Source of the DNA: Acidobacteriaceae bacterium
GTDB taxonomy: Bacteria > Acidobacteriota > Terriglobia > Terriglobales > Acidobacteriaceae
Reading direction: 5' to 3'
Length of the DNA stretch: 64,000 nucleotides
NCBI GenBank assembly: GCA_025462885.1
Contig: JAOAPN010000005.1
Span: forward strand, 1 to 64,000
Part shown: piece by piece, positions 54,327 through 63,850 of the stretch
How the letters are laid out: each line of letters starts with the position of its first letter
How positions within the stretch are numbered: the first letter of the stretch is position 1
Made by a program: the position numbers and the translations under genes
Notes under the pieces: generated by a model
The model's database searches: none
Seen by the model: the letters and a program-made list of their open reading frames with translations, nothing else
Told to the model about the DNA's origin: nothing

Positions 54327-54859
54327 TAGAACGACTCCAGGATGTCGCTGACGACGGCGGTGGCGAAGGTGCGCGAGATGCGAGCGACGGCGGGAGTGTT
54401 CTCCTGGAGGAAGCCGCTGAGATCGAGGGTGGACTGATATTGCTCGTGGTACAGCAGATTGTCGTTCTCGTAGAGCACCCGGCCGTCGTGCGCGGTCAGC
54501 ACAACCTTGGCAGTGATGGTGATGAGGTAGCTGGAGGTCTCGCCCGAGGCCGAGTCGTAGGTCAGAGGCGCAACGGTTTGGGTAAGGATCGTCCCGTGCA
54601 GCGTCGCGTCGGCGGAGGCCGAATCGGAGTTAGGAATGCGATATTTGGTGCGCGTGTTCAACTCGCGCACGATCGCTTGCGTAAAGGCGACCTCGGTGTG
54701 ATACGTCTGAACTTTGGTGGCGAAGATCGGCACGCTCAGGGTGCGGACGTCTGCCGGCAGGTGAGTAGCCGCACCGGCCTGATGATAGCCGCAACCCGTT
54801 GCCAGCAGGGCAAGGATAGGGGCTGTAGCTACGAGGAGAGTATGAAGGCGGAGGCGCAT
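54326..54859 (-). CDS. lptE: LPS-assembly lipoprotein LptE
   Basis: Encodes about 177 residues. A lipoprotein signal ends in LLATGCGYHQAG, with cysteine as the lipidation site. The secreted part has LPADVRTLSVPIFATKVQTY and SASGETSSYLITITAKVVLT, as in LptE proteins that plug the LptD barrel and deliver LPS to the outer surface. The frame is open to 55048, but ATG at 54859 gives a normal signal peptide. Confidence 0.87.
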   Translation of the reverse strand: MRLRLHTLLVATAPILALLATGCGYHQAGAATHLPADVRTLSVPIFATKVQTYHTEVAFTQAIVRELNTRTKYRIPNSDSASADATLHGTILTQTVAPLTYDSASGETSSYLITITAKVVLTAHDGRVLYENDNLLYHEQYQSTLDLSGFLQENTPAVARISRTFATAVVSDILESF

Positions 54860-54943
54860 GCGTCGTATTGCTATTGTCGCATTGGTACTGGAGGATCGCG
54901 GAGAATGTACCGGATTCGATAGGCGAATAGCGGGTGAAGGGGC

Positions 54944-54977
54944 AAAGAAAAGAGGCAGCCTTTGCAGGCTGCCTCTT
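54944..54977 (-). terminator. Intrinsic terminator of ftsH
   Basis: AAGAGGCAGCC (54950-54960) pairs perfectly with GGCTGCCTCTT (54967-54977) across TTTGCA, and on the minus strand runs into TTTCTTTG. It lies about 22 bp past the ftsH stop, so lptE-holA must have their own promoter. Confidence 0.85.
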
Positions 54978-54998
54978 ATTCGAGTGTTCTTGTGTTGC

Positions 54999-56921
54999 TT
55001 ACGCGGGAGAAGGCTGACCTTCGCCGAAGCCCGGCTTGCGACCGGCATCCGGCTTCAGGATCTTCTGGGTCTCGCCGGAGTCCGGAGGGCCGGCCTGCGC
55101 GAGAGCAGATTTGATGACGGGGAGTTCCTTGCCTTCGATGATCAGCTTGATCTCGGCGGCGTCCAGGGTCTCGCGCTCCAGCAGGGCGGTGGCCATGCGG
55201 TGCATGATGTCCTGGTTGGACTCAAGGATGGTGTAGGCGGACTTGTATCCGGCGTCCACGAAGCTGCGAACCTCGGCGTCGATCTGCCGGGCGGTGTCTT
55301 CGGAGAAGTCGCGGTTCTGACCGATCTCGCGACCGAGGAACACTTCCTGCTCCTTCTTGCCGAAGGTCATCGGGCCCATCTTGCTCATACCGAACTCGCA
55401 AACCATCTTGCGGGCGAGGTCGGTGGCGCGCTCGATGTCGTTGCCGGCACCGGTGGTCATCTTCTTGAGGAAGATTTCCTCGGCGCAGCGTCCGCCCATC
55501 AGGGTTGCCATACGGGTTTCGAGATAGTCCTTGGTGACGGTGTGCTGGTCTTCCTCAGGGAGGTAGACCGTGACGCCGAGCGCCATGCCACGGGGGATGA
55601 TGGTGACCTTGTGAAGCGGGTCGGAGTGCTCGCGAAGGGCGGAGACGAGCGTGTGACCTGCCTCGTGGTACGCCGTAACGCGCTTCTCTTCGTCCGTGAG
55701 GAGCATGGACTTGCGCTCCGCACCCATCATGACCTTGTCCTTGGCAACTTCGAAGTCATACATATGGACCGACTTGCGATTGAATCGGGCAGCGGTCAGG
55801 GCAGCTTCGTTCACCATGTTGGCTAGGTCGGCGCCGGAGAAACCCGGCGTGCCGCGAGCGAGGATGTTGAGATCGACGTCCTCGGCCATGGGGACCTTGC
55901 GGGAGTGGACCTTCAGAACCTCTTCACGGCCACGGATGTCAGGACGGTCGACGATGACGCGACGATCGAAACGGCCCGGGCGGAGCAGAGCAGGATCAAG
56001 TACGTCGGGGCGGTTGGTTGCCGCGACGAGGATCACGCCGTCGTTCGATTCAAAGCCGTCCATCTCAACCAGGAGCTGGTTGAGCGTCTGTTCGCGCTCG
56101 TCGTGTCCGCCGCCAAGACCTGCGCCGCGGTGACGTCCGACTGCGTCGATTTCGTCGATAAAGATGATGCAGGGAGCGTTCTTCTTGCCCTGTTCAAACA
56201 GATCGCGGACGCGTGATGCGCCGACGCCGACGAACATTTCAACGAAGTCCGAACCGGAGATCGAGAAGAAGGGAACGTTGGCCTCACCGGCTACCGCACG
56301 GGCGAGCAGCGTCTTGCCGGTACCCGGAGGCCCGACGAGCAGCACGCCCTTGGGAATACGGCCGCCGAGGCGCTGGAACTTCTGGGCCTCGCGAAGGAAC
56401 TCGATGATCTCCTTGAGCTCTTCCTTGGCTTCGTCTACGCCGGCGACATCCTTGAAGGTGATCTTCTTCTGCTGCATGGAGAGCAGGCGGGCGCGGGACT
56501 TGCCGAAGCTCATGGCCTTGTTTCCACCCGACTGCATCTGGCGCAGCAGGAAGAACCAGAGGCCGAGCAGCAGCGCGAAGGGCGCGAGCTGGATGAGGAA
56601 TCCGAGCCACGCGTTCGAGTTCTGATCCTTGATCGAGATGTTGACGCCATGCTCACGCAGCGTCTTGTACATATCGGGGTAATTGCCCGGGATGGTGGTG
56701 TGGTACTGGGTCTTTTCGTCGCCACGATACTTGGCGATCACCTCAGATCCGTTGACGTTGACGTCGGCGATCTTGCCCTGGTCTGCGTCGTTAAGAAGGG
56801 TCGTGAGGCTAATGGTCTTGTCATGCTCTGCGCCGGTCGTTTTGGCGACAAACTGCCATAAAAAGACCAGACAGGCAATCATGAAGACCCAGATCAGAAT
56901 TTGTTTAACGGTAGAGTTCAA
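54999..56921 (-). CDS. ftsH: ATP-dependent zinc metalloprotease FtsH
   Basis: Encodes 640 residues. Two N-terminal membrane segments flank a periplasmic loop. The AAA domain has Walker [19 protein letters not shown], Walker [12 protein letters not shown] and the SRH region [20 protein letters not shown]. The protease domain has HEAGH in [14 protein letters not shown]. It degrades membrane proteins and unstable regulators. The C-terminus is short and proline-rich. Confidence 0.97.
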   Translation of the reverse strand: MNSTVKQILIWVFMIACLVFLWQFVAKTTGAEHDKTISLTTLLNDADQGKIADVNVNGSEVIAKYRGDEKTQYHTTIPGNYPDMYKTLREHGVNISIKDQNSNAWLGFLIQLAPFALLLGLWFFLLRQMQSGGNKAMSFGKSRARLLSMQQKKITFKDVAGVDEAKEELKEIIEFLREAQKFQRLGGRIPKGVLLVGPPGTGKTLLARAVAGEANVPFFSISGSDFVEMFVGVGASRVRDLFEQGKKNAPCIIFIDEIDAVGRHRGAGLGGGHDEREQTLNQLLVEMDGFESNDGVILVAATNRPDVLDPALLRPGRFDRRVIVDRPDIRGREEVLKVHSRKVPMAEDVDLNILARGTPGFSGADLANMVNEAALTAARFNRKSVHMYDFEVAKDKVMMGAERKSMLLTDEEKRVTAYHEAGHTLVSALREHSDPLHKVTIIPRGMALGVTVYLPEEDQHTVTKDYLETRMATLMGGRCAEEIFLKKMTTGAGNDIERATDLARKMVCEFGMSKMGPMTFGKKEQEVFLGREIGQNRDFSEDTARQIDAEVRSFVDAGYKSAYTILESNQDIMHRMATALLERETLDAAEIKLIIEGKELPVIKSALAQAGPPDSGETQKILKPDAGRKPGFGEGQPSPA

Positions 56922-57323
56922 AGCCTATTTCCTCGTTTTTCGGGTCCTGCAGCAGCCTAGTGTTGTTGGCGGGGGGGCGATTCTCTGCTTGGGCCCGGCT
57001 ACCGCATGGAGCGGTGCCTACACTCGTTAGACGATGCCGGATCGGGAAGGTTCCAAGCGGTATACGATCTATCCGTCTGAGACGTTCCGAACCGACACTT
57101 GATTTGGATTCTACTCTCTGTGCTGGCGATTCTTTCGTGCGAAAGGGAATGTTCGTGCAACTAACGAGTTAAGGGCCAAATCGTGACACGTCTTTTAAAG
57201 ACGCGGATGAAGCACGCGTGGATGAGGCTCGTGCCAGGCTCCGGCAATTTCTCGCGTCGGGCTTAACTCCAAAGAACTGATATGCGAAGGGTTGCGGCCC
57301 GGGCCGGGGCTGGCTCAGCCAAT
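56922..57323. other. Intergenic region between tilS and ftsH
   Basis: 402 bp on the minus-strand path from tilS to ftsH. It holds two small palindromes: CTTTCG-TG-CGAAAG (57132-57145) and CGTCTTT-T-AAAGACG (57189-57203), and GGCCCGGGCC at 57296-57305. No gene or terminator with a T-run was found. It should contain the ftsH promoter, but no clear -35/-10 pair stands out. Confidence 0.45.
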
Positions 57324-58433
57324 TCAGCGCGAAGTGCGGGAGAGCCGCAGCTCGCGGGGAGAGCGTTCTGCAAGGAGTTGGTTGGAAAGTTGCAGGGTCG
57401 CTCCCGGCTTTGCGCTTACCGTGGCAATCGTGAGAAACCCGCAGAGCGCGAGCAAGCGGGCCGTTTCGTCGAAGTTCAGGCGAGCTCCAAGCTGGCGGGC
57501 AGCGGCCCTCAGAATGCGGCGGCGCAGCGCTTGATCGAGCGGCCGAAGGCGCTCCAACTCGATTGCGATGGCGGAGTTGGAGCCGCCCGGCGACGTACTG
57601 ACAGCCCGGCCCCCTCCCCGGACAGGCTTGCCGGGGAGCAGATACTGAGGCAACAGGCGATTAAGTTCGGACTGCCAGCGCGACTCTTCTTCGCGCGCGA
57701 GCTCGGCGAGGTTGCTGAGTGTCTGATCCAGCGATGGGTTGTACTGCCGAAGGTGAGGCAGAAGGTCGTGGCGGACGCGGTTACGAGTGTAGGCAGGGTC
57801 GGTGTTGGAGGAGTCTTCGCGCCAGGGCTGCTTGAGGGCTTCAAGGTAGGTGACGATCTCAGTGCGGCGAATCTGGAGCAGCGGCCGGACGATCTTGCCC
57901 GAATGTCCAGCTGCCGGCTGGCTGCTGACAGTGACCAGGGGATGGATCGCGCTAAGGCCCTCGGTCCAGGCACCCCGCAGAAGCTTCATCAGGACGGTCT
58001 CAGCCTGGTCGTCCAGGGTGTGGGCGGTGAGGACGGTGTCGACCTGCCCGGAGGTGATGAGGGCGTTGAAGAGCTCGTAGCGGACATTGCGGGCGGCCTC
58101 TTCGACGGTCTCGGGCGTCCCGGCGGCCCGGGCCTCGGCGACCCGGTCGGGGATGTTCGCATGGTGCAGGTGAAGCGGTACGTCCAGACGCGTGCAGAGT
58201 TCCTGTACGAAGGCCTGATCCGCGTCGGACTCCGCACCCCGGAGACCATGGTTGACGTGAACGGCGGAGAGGCCGATTCCCAACGCGTTGTGCTTCGCGC
58301 CATTGGCGGCATGAAGCGCGACCAGCAGGGCGACGGAGTCCGCTCCGCCAGAGACAGCGGCGCAGAGCCGATCGCCGGGGCGGAGATGCTCACGAGAAAA
58401 GGGGAGAGTCGGGGCGGGCATGCTGTGGTTCAT
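57324..58433 (-). CDS. tilS: tRNA(Ile)-lysidine synthase
   Basis: Encodes 369 residues. The PP-loop reads LCAAVSGGADSVALLVAL. VHVNHGLRGAESDADQAFVQ and TAHTLDDQAETVLMKLLRG are further TilS signatures. It places lysidine at the wobble base of the AUA-decoding tRNA. Shorter than E. coli TilS (432), with a reduced C-terminal region. It is followed by ftsH, a frequent arrangement. Confidence 0.95.
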   Translation of the reverse strand: MNHSMPAPTLPFSREHLRPGDRLCAAVSGGADSVALLVALHAANGAKHNALGIGLSAVHVNHGLRGAESDADQAFVQELCTRLDVPLHLHHANIPDRVAEARAAGTPETVEEAARNVRYELFNALITSGQVDTVLTAHTLDDQAETVLMKLLRGAWTEGLSAIHPLVTVSSQPAAGHSGKIVRPLLQIRRTEIVTYLEALKQPWREDSSNTDPAYTRNRVRHDLLPHLRQYNPSLDQTLSNLAELAREEESRWQSELNRLLPQYLLPGKPVRGGGRAVSTSPGGSNSAIAIELERLRPLDQALRRRILRAAARQLGARLNFDETARLLALCGFLTIATVSAKPGATLQLSNQLLAERSPRELRLSRTSR

Positions 58434-58484
58434 CCTAGCGCGTTCTGATATACGAGGCGGAGCGGGGATGGGATACTGCGGAGT

Positions 58485-58970
58485 ATGGCAGATGATAAGG
58501 GCAGGTTTGTGACACGAACGGCTACTGTTGCCGATGCAGCGCTAATCGGAGAGCAGAGGCACCGGATGTTTGTTGATTCCGGGCAGACGGATGACGAACG
58601 AATGGTAGATGTCATCGCGAAGTTTATTCCCTGGGTCGAAGAACGGCTCCAGAGCGGCACCTATCTTGGCTGGCTCACGGAGCATGAGGGACGTGTGGTG
58701 GCTGGGGCCGGCATGTGGCTCATGGACTTTCCGCCCCATTTCCTGAGCGTCGAACCGGTTCGCGCCTATCTGCTGAATTTCTACGTTGCCCCCGAGTTTC
58801 GTGGGCACGGCCACGCTGGAACGCTTTTGAAACTGACGCTCGACGAAGCAGAGGCGCGAGGCATCGAAGTTGTCTCCCTGCATGCTTCGAAGTTCGGCAA
58901 GCCGATCTACGAGAAGAACGGGTTCGTGCAGACCAACGAGATGATTCTGCGGCGGCCAGGTAAAGGATGA
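58485..58970 (+). CDS. GNAT family N-acetyltransferase
   Basis: Encodes 161 residues. GNAT motif A is seen in NFYVAPEFRGHGHAGTLLKL and motif B in HASKFGKPIYEKNGFVQ. The substrate is not known. Divergent from tilS with only 51 bp between the starts, so promoters must be packed or overlapping. Its 3' end meets the convergent TPR gene after 15 bp. Confidence 0.88.
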   Translation: MADDKGRFVTRTATVADAALIGEQRHRMFVDSGQTDDERMVDVIAKFIPWVEERLQSGTYLGWLTEHEGRVVAGAGMWLMDFPPHFLSVEPVRAYLLNFYVAPEFRGHGHAGTLLKLTLDEAEARGIEVVSLHASKFGKPIYEKNGFVQTNEMILRRPGKG

Positions 58971-58985
58971 AGTGTCAGCTCGTTT

Positions 58986-59960
58986 CTAGGGGGTTCGGTT
59001 CTGAAGCGCGTGGACGCTGATCGTGCAATTTGCACAAGGTTGTGTCGACGGATCGATCTGGACATTTGAGATCTGGGCACTCACTACATCTGCTTCCTGG
59101 AATCGATGTGCGCTGCGGAGAGAGTCCCGGTAAGCGCGGAGTGCGCGCAAAAGAGCAGGATGCTCCGGTCTCAGCGCATGCCTTAGGATGCGAAGACCTT
59201 CGAGCATAGACTCTTCCCCGGCCTGCGTTGCACCTGAGCTCCATTGCGTGAAACCGAGCGCCATATACGCGTGACCGGTGGGTACTGAATCTTCGGCGAA
59301 GAGCGTTCGGGCGAGCATCATGGCCTGCTGAGCGTCGTGCATGCCTTGCTCGCACCGATGGCGGGCACAGCGGGCGTATGCCAGGGTAATGTAGGGACTC
59401 AGACGGTCATCGGCTCGGGCCTGTGGCTGATCCGCCACGGCTGCAGAAGCAAGAGCAGCATACTGCTCCGCGCGTTTGAATTGATACTCAGCGATCGAGA
59501 GCTCTGCGAGATGTTGTTGAGTGCGCGCGATGTCCATTGGATTCCCGAGGCGTTCGCGTAGCATGAGAGCTTTCTTGAGCAAAGCTTCCGCTGGATCGAT
59601 CACATCATAAGTAAGGTCCAGTGTGCCGAAATTATCCAGCGTAGTAGCGTAGTTCGCCGCCGAAGGCGGATCGTCGGAGAATAGGGTTAAAGCCCTCTCG
59701 TACGCTTTTTCGGCGTTGTAATAATTTCCTCGCGCTCTCCATGACGCCGCAAGTTGGGCCTGAAGGTAACCCTGTTTCGACTTGGGAAGATTCTGCCGTT
59801 GGGAAGCTTCAAAGAGCTTTTGCAGCTCGACGATAGCGTCTGGAGCGGGTTCTTGAGCTAGCGGGGCTGCTTGACACACTCCCAGGTTGAACAAGGTGGA
59901 AAGGACAAGAGTGCTTGCCAGACTCGTTGGGGTGAAGGCGCAGTGATACGCAGGGGGCAT
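58986..59960 (-). CDS. Secreted TPR protein with C-terminal CANC motif, copy A
   Basis: Encodes 324 residues. The start ATG at 59960 has GGAGG seven bases upstream. An N-terminal signal peptide (hydrophobic 12-27, then AAPLAQEPAPDA) is followed by TPR-like helical repeats (YNAEKAYERALTLF; ALLKKALMLRERLG; AEQYAALASAAVAD). The last 16 residues begin CANCTISVHAL, a CxxC pair at 309/312. It is 15 bp from the convergent GNAT gene. A paralog lies directly upstream (60177-61136). Function not recognised; a periplasmic scaffold or receptor-like partner is possible. Confidence 0.8.
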   Translation of the reverse strand: MPPAYHCAFTPTSLASTLVLSTLFNLGVCQAAPLAQEPAPDAIVELQKLFEASQRQNLPKSKQGYLQAQLAASWRARGNYYNAEKAYERALTLFSDDPPSAANYATTLDNFGTLDLTYDVIDPAEALLKKALMLRERLGNPMDIARTQQHLAELSIAEYQFKRAEQYAALASAAVADQPQARADDRLSPYITLAYARCARHRCEQGMHDAQQAMMLARTLFAEDSVPTGHAYMALGFTQWSSGATQAGEESMLEGLRILRHALRPEHPALLRALRAYRDSLRSAHRFQEADVVSAQISNVQIDPSTQPCANCTISVHALQNRTP

Positions 59961-60176
59961 ACGAAGACCTCCAGTCGAGAGAACTTCCCACCTAATACGC
60001 ACACGTCTACGAATGGTTCCGTAGAGGCGATGATTTTCAACAAATATTCGAAGAAAAAGCTGAGCGGCTCATAACGAGCGAATGCAAATTCTGACCGACC
60101 GATCGCATACCGTCGCGAAGACGCTACACATACGAAACCAGTCCGGAACGTAAAAGACTGCTTACGGTAGTTGACG

Positions 60177-61136
60177 CTAGTGCGTCGTGCTTTTCAGGGA
60201 ATGAACGCTGATCGAGCAGTTAGCGCAGAACGTCGACTGCTGATCGATTTGAAGGCCGATCTGTGCCGCCTCATAAGACCGATTCGTCCCGTTGAGAAAC
60301 TCGCGATACTCCCTCAGCGCTAGCACCAGGATCGGATCCTTCGGTGGCATGAGAGCTCTGAAGATCCCAAGCCCTTTCTGCATCGAGCGATCCGCATCCT
60401 GAGGTGCTCTTGAGATCCATTGAGTGAACCCGAGGGCCATGTAAGCGTGCGCAATGGGGATCGAGTCGGCGGGAAAATTCGCCCGGGCAAGTTCCATCGC
60501 CTGTTGCGCATCGCGCATGCCCTCGTCGCAGTGGCCACGCGAACAGCGGGCAAAGGCGAGAGTGACCAACGCGGAGAGTCGATCGGTCGCATTGGAGCCC
60601 GGTTCAGCGAGCGCGGCGCGAAGCGCGTGCGAGGCGTTCTTTTCCGCTTCCTTAAAGTGATGTTCGGCGAGCTCAAGTTTTGCGATGTGTTGCTCGGTGC
60701 GTGCGACGTCGGCGGGATCTCCAAGTTGAAGCTTCATTGCAAGAGCCCGTTTAAGTGAAGCCTGTGCCGCTGTTACGCGGCCGAAGGTCAGGTCGAGCGT
60801 CCCCAGATTGTCAAGCGTCGTGGCGTAGTTGCTCGTGGAGGTTGCGTCTCCCTCAAACAGGCTGAGCGCCTTTTCGTACGCGGCCTCTGCGTTGAAGTAG
60901 TCCCCTCGCTCTCTCCAGGCTGCCGCGAGCCGGGCATAGAGATAACCCTGCTTGGATCGCGAGAGATTCAGGGTCTGGGAAGATTCCACCAACCGTTGCA
61001 ATTCCGTAACCCGGTCGGGTGCGGGCTCCTGGGCCGGAAGGAGCATGTGACACGCTCCGAGACAGAGCAGGGGAAGAAACGCGTGGAGGCGGGAACGGCT
61101 GATATGCGAGAGGGACCAGCGTTGCACAGGGAGCAT
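60177..61136 (-). CDS. Secreted TPR protein with C-terminal CANC motif, copy B
   Basis: Encodes 319 residues. It is a paralog of the protein at 58986: both share AQEPAPD after the signal, ELQRLVESSQ, SKQGYL, YATTLDNLGTLDLT, AHAYMALGFTQW and the tail CANCSISVHSL, with cysteines at 304/307, exactly 16 residues from the end in both. The ribosome binding site and spacer (GAGGTCTTCGT before ATG) are also shared. The signal peptide is hydrophobic and leaves a periplasmic product. Divergent from ispD. Function unknown. Confidence 0.8.
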   Translation of the reverse strand: MLPVQRWSLSHISRSRLHAFLPLLCLGACHMLLPAQEPAPDRVTELQRLVESSQTLNLSRSKQGYLYARLAAAWRERGDYFNAEAAYEKALSLFEGDATSTSNYATTLDNLGTLDLTFGRVTAAQASLKRALAMKLQLGDPADVARTEQHIAKLELAEHHFKEAEKNASHALRAALAEPGSNATDRLSALVTLAFARCSRGHCDEGMRDAQQAMELARANFPADSIPIAHAYMALGFTQWISRAPQDADRSMQKGLGIFRALMPPKDPILVLALREYREFLNGTNRSYEAAQIGLQIDQQSTFCANCSISVHSLKSTTH

Positions 61137-61261
61137 ACGAAGACCTCGGCTGAAGGGACTGCCGAAGCAATACGCTGCGCCGCGCGATTTGTTCCGTACT
61201 GTTTACGATTCAGTTCCGCGGCCCCGACGCGGATGGTTTCATCTTGTATACTCCGGTGGTT

Positions 61262-61978
61262 ATGCGAGTCTTTGTAATTCTTCCAGCAGCGGGTATCGGT
61301 ACGCGGATGGCCGCGGGTGCAGTGGGTGTGGCACCGAAGCAGTTTCTTGAAATCGGCGGGGTGCCGGTGTTGATCCGGTCGCTCCGTGCTTTTCTGGCGG
61401 TGCCGCGGGTGGATGCTGTCTGCGTAGCGGTGCGCGGGTTGGAGCGGGAGCGGGTGCAGGCCCAGGTGGTCGAGTACAAGCTGGGACCGCGCGTCCATAT
61501 GGTGGAGGGCGGCGCCAACCGCCAGGAGTCGGTGGGCAACGCGCTGGCGGCGCTGGAGTGCGAGGACGAGGACATCGTTCTGGTGCACGATGCTGTGCGT
61601 CCGCTGATCGATCCCTTGACCATCGAACGGACGATCGAGGCGATCGCCCGGCATGGTGCGGCGATTGTAGGACTTCCAGCGGTGGATACGATCAAACAGG
61701 TGGAGCGGACTGCCGACGGAGCAATCGTTACCGCAACGGTTCCCCGGGAGCGCGTCGTCCACGCCCAGACCCCGCAGGGAGCTCTGTTCGGGCTGATGCG
61801 CCGGGCCTTTGCCGAGGCGGAGGCGGACGGGTTCGCCGGAACAGATGAGGCAAGTCTGCTGGAGCGCGCGGGCATCGAGGTTGCCGTCGTGCCGGGATCG
61901 GCGCGGAACTTCAAGATCACGCAGCCCGGTGATATCGAATTGGCGGAGTTTTACCTGGCGCAAGGGACGAAGGCTTGA
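61262..61978 (+). CDS. ispD: 2-C-methyl-D-erythritol 4-phosphate cytidylyltransferase
   Basis: Encodes about 238 residues. VFVILPAAGIGTRM binds CTP; APKQFLEIGGVPVL and DIVLVHDAVRPLIDP are IspD signatures. It attaches CMP to methylerythritol phosphate (third MEP step). The ATG at 61262 fits the family; a TTG at 61244 has a better GGATGG upstream and would add six residues. TATACT at 61247 could be a -10 box, which would make the mRNA nearly leaderless if the ATG is used. Confidence 0.95.
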   Translation: MRVFVILPAAGIGTRMAAGAVGVAPKQFLEIGGVPVLIRSLRAFLAVPRVDAVCVAVRGLERERVQAQVVEYKLGPRVHMVEGGANRQESVGNALAALECEDEDIVLVHDAVRPLIDPLTIERTIEAIARHGAAIVGLPAVDTIKQVERTADGAIVTATVPRERVVHAQTPQGALFGLMRRAFAEAEADGFAGTDEASLLERAGIEVAVVPGSARNFKITQPGDIELAEFYLAQGTKA

Positions 61979-62031
61979 ATCTCCTGAAGCCATCCACAGG
62001 CGTTCTGAACCTGACCGTGGGAAGATAGCGT

Positions 62032-62649
62032 ATGGGAATGAGAATTGGTTACGGGTTTGACTCGCACGCCTTCAAGGCGGGAGTTCCGCTGGTCATCGGC
62101 GGCTTGAAGATCGAGCATAGCGAAGGACTGGCAGGGCACTCGGACGGGGACGTGCTGCTGCATGCGATCACGGATGCGCTGCTGGGCGCGGTCTCGGCCG
62201 GTGATATCGGCACCTTCTTCCCTCCGAGCGATCCTCGCTGGAAGGGCGCGTCGTCGGACATCTTTCTCCAGACCGCGCTGGAAGAGATTGCTACGGCTGG
62301 CTACAAAATCGTGAACATCGATACCGTCCTGGTCATGATGCGGCCCAAGATCGTGCCGATCGCGGGTGAGATGCGCGAGAGCGTCGCGAACCTACTGGGT
62401 GTCAGTCCGAGGGACGTCGGGATCAAGGCGAAGACTCCGGAGGGATTGAATCAGGATGGAGTCGCCGTCGCCTACGCGACGGTGCTGCTGGAGTCGATTG
62501 CGGCTCCGGAGCAGTTGGGGCGGATGACAGCAACCGTGGAAGACGAGGATGAAATGGACGCCGTCGTCGAGAGCCTGGTCGGGAATGGGCGCGACACGTC
62601 GGCCCTGGGCCGGAAGGTCACTCCCTTCGATACCGACGACTTGACATAA
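62032..62649 (+). CDS. ispF: 2-C-methyl-D-erythritol 2,4-cyclodiphosphate synthase with C-terminal extension
   Basis: Encodes 205 residues. The zinc site shows in GYGFDSHAF (D10, H12) and LLHAITDALLGA (H44); SDGDVLLHA and GDIGTFFPPSDPRW are conserved. It closes the cyclodiphosphate ring (fifth MEP step) as a trimer. The family is normally about 160 residues; here about 50 acidic residues follow position 156 (GRMTATVEDEDEMDAVVESL). It starts 53 bp after ispD and is closed by a terminator. Confidence 0.94.
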   Translation: MGMRIGYGFDSHAFKAGVPLVIGGLKIEHSEGLAGHSDGDVLLHAITDALLGAVSAGDIGTFFPPSDPRWKGASSDIFLQTALEEIATAGYKIVNIDTVLVMMRPKIVPIAGEMRESVANLLGVSPRDVGIKAKTPEGLNQDGVAVAYATVLLESIAAPEQLGRMTATVEDEDEMDAVVESLVGNGRDTSALGRKVTPFDTDDLT

Positions 62650-62678
62650 ATTCAGCAGTAGCCCGAGGCATAGCAAAA

Positions 62679-62715
62679 GCCCCGCATCGAACAGGTGCGG
62701 GGCGATTCTCTTTTA
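62679..62715 (+). terminator. Intrinsic terminator after ispF
   Basis: GCCCCGCA (62679-62686) pairs perfectly with TGCGGGGC (62696-62703) across nine bases and runs into GATTCTCTTTTA. It ends ispD-ispF 30 bp after the stop and lies directly in front of the ribosome binding site of the next gene. Confidence 0.75.
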
Positions 62716-62727
62716 GGAGTGCGGAAG

Positions 62728-63753
62728 ATGACGTATCAACCAGATGCAAAGCGATATGAGCAGGCTGAGTTTCGGCGGTGTGGGCGATCCGGGATTGTGC
62801 TGCCGCCGATCTCGCTGGGACTGTGGCAGAACTTCGGTGGCAACGACGTCTTCGAGACGGGCAGGGCAGTGATCCGGCGCGCCTTCGATCGCGGCGTAAC
62901 GCACTTCGACCTGGCCAACAACTACGGGCCGCCGTATGGATCGGCAGAAGAGAACTTCGGAACGATTCTGAAAAAAGACTTTCAGGGCCTGCGCGATGAA
63001 CTGATCATCTCGTCCAAAGCGGGTTGGGATATGTGGCCCGGGCCCTACGGGATCGGCGGCTCGCGAAAGTACCTGGTCGCGTCGCTCGACCAAAGCCTGA
63101 AGCGCATGGGTCTGGACTACGTCGATATCTTCTATTCGCATCGTCCGGACTTCGATGTCCCGCTCGAAGAGACGATGGGAGCGCTGGCGCAGATCGTACG
63201 GCAGGGCAAAGCGCTCTACGTCGGAATCTCTTCCTACAGTCCGGAGAGGACGCTGGCAGCCGCAGAGATCCTAAAAGCGGAAGGAGTGAAGCTGCTCATC
63301 CATCAGCCTTCGTACTCCATGTTGAACCGCTGGATCGAAAAGGATCTGCTCGGGACGTTGGATGAGTTGGGAGTCGGGTGCATCGCGTTCTCGCCGTTGG
63401 CCCAGGGTCTGCTGACGAACAAGTATTTAAACGGAGTTCCTGCGGATGCGCGGGCCGGGTCGGCAGGCAGCTTCAACAAGGAGTTTCTGACCAAAGAGAA
63501 TCTGGATCGGGTGCGCGCCTTGAACGGCATCGCAGCCAAGCGCGGCCAGAGCCTCGCGCAGATGGCGATTGCCTGGGCGCTCCGCGATCCGCGCGTCACC
63601 TCCGCTCTGATCGGAGCGCGGAACGTCACGCAGTTGGATGACTCTCTCGACGCGTTGAAGAACCTCGCCTTCTCGCCGGAGGAACTCGCGGAGATCGACA
63701 CCCATGCGACCGAAGGTGGAATCGATCTCTGGCGTGAGGTTTCGGGCGGGTAG
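62728..63753 (+). CDS. Aldo/keto reductase, YghZ/Gpr type
   Basis: Encodes 341 residues. The catalytic tetrad is visible: D and Y in THFDLANNYGPPYGSAEENF, K in ELIISSKAGWDMW, H in YVDIFYSHRPD. The NADPH end includes SALIGARNVTQLDDSL. The closest family I recognise is the YghZ (L-glyceraldehyde 3-phosphate reductase) branch, based on the NNYGPPYGSAE segment. ATG at 62728 has AGGAG eight bases before; a frame opens earlier but overlaps the terminator. Confidence 0.9.
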   Translation: MTYQPDAKRYEQAEFRRCGRSGIVLPPISLGLWQNFGGNDVFETGRAVIRRAFDRGVTHFDLANNYGPPYGSAEENFGTILKKDFQGLRDELIISSKAGWDMWPGPYGIGGSRKYLVASLDQSLKRMGLDYVDIFYSHRPDFDVPLEETMGALAQIVRQGKALYVGISSYSPERTLAAAEILKAEGVKLLIHQPSYSMLNRWIEKDLLGTLDELGVGCIAFSPLAQGLLTNKYLNGVPADARAGSAGSFNKEFLTKENLDRVRALNGIAAKRGQSLAQMAIAWALRDPRVTSALIGARNVTQLDDSLDALKNLAFSPEELAEIDTHATEGGIDLWREVSGG

Positions 63754-63850
63754 CGCATGCAGTGTGAATGCCGCAGCCCGCAAACGCGAACGAGCAGAGG
63801 CACTCTGTGCGATAGACTTCGGATATTCGATTTCTTTCCCGAGGGTACGC

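Noticed and set aside
57208..57270. Short open frame (about 19 codons, MKHAWMRLVPGSGNFSRRA) between tilS and ftsH
   Set aside because: No ribosome binding site, no similarity recognised and wrong strand for the operon; too short to support.
57282..58448. Open frame of 388 codons on the plus strand
   Set aside because: Antisense to tilS, which has clear PP-loop motifs.
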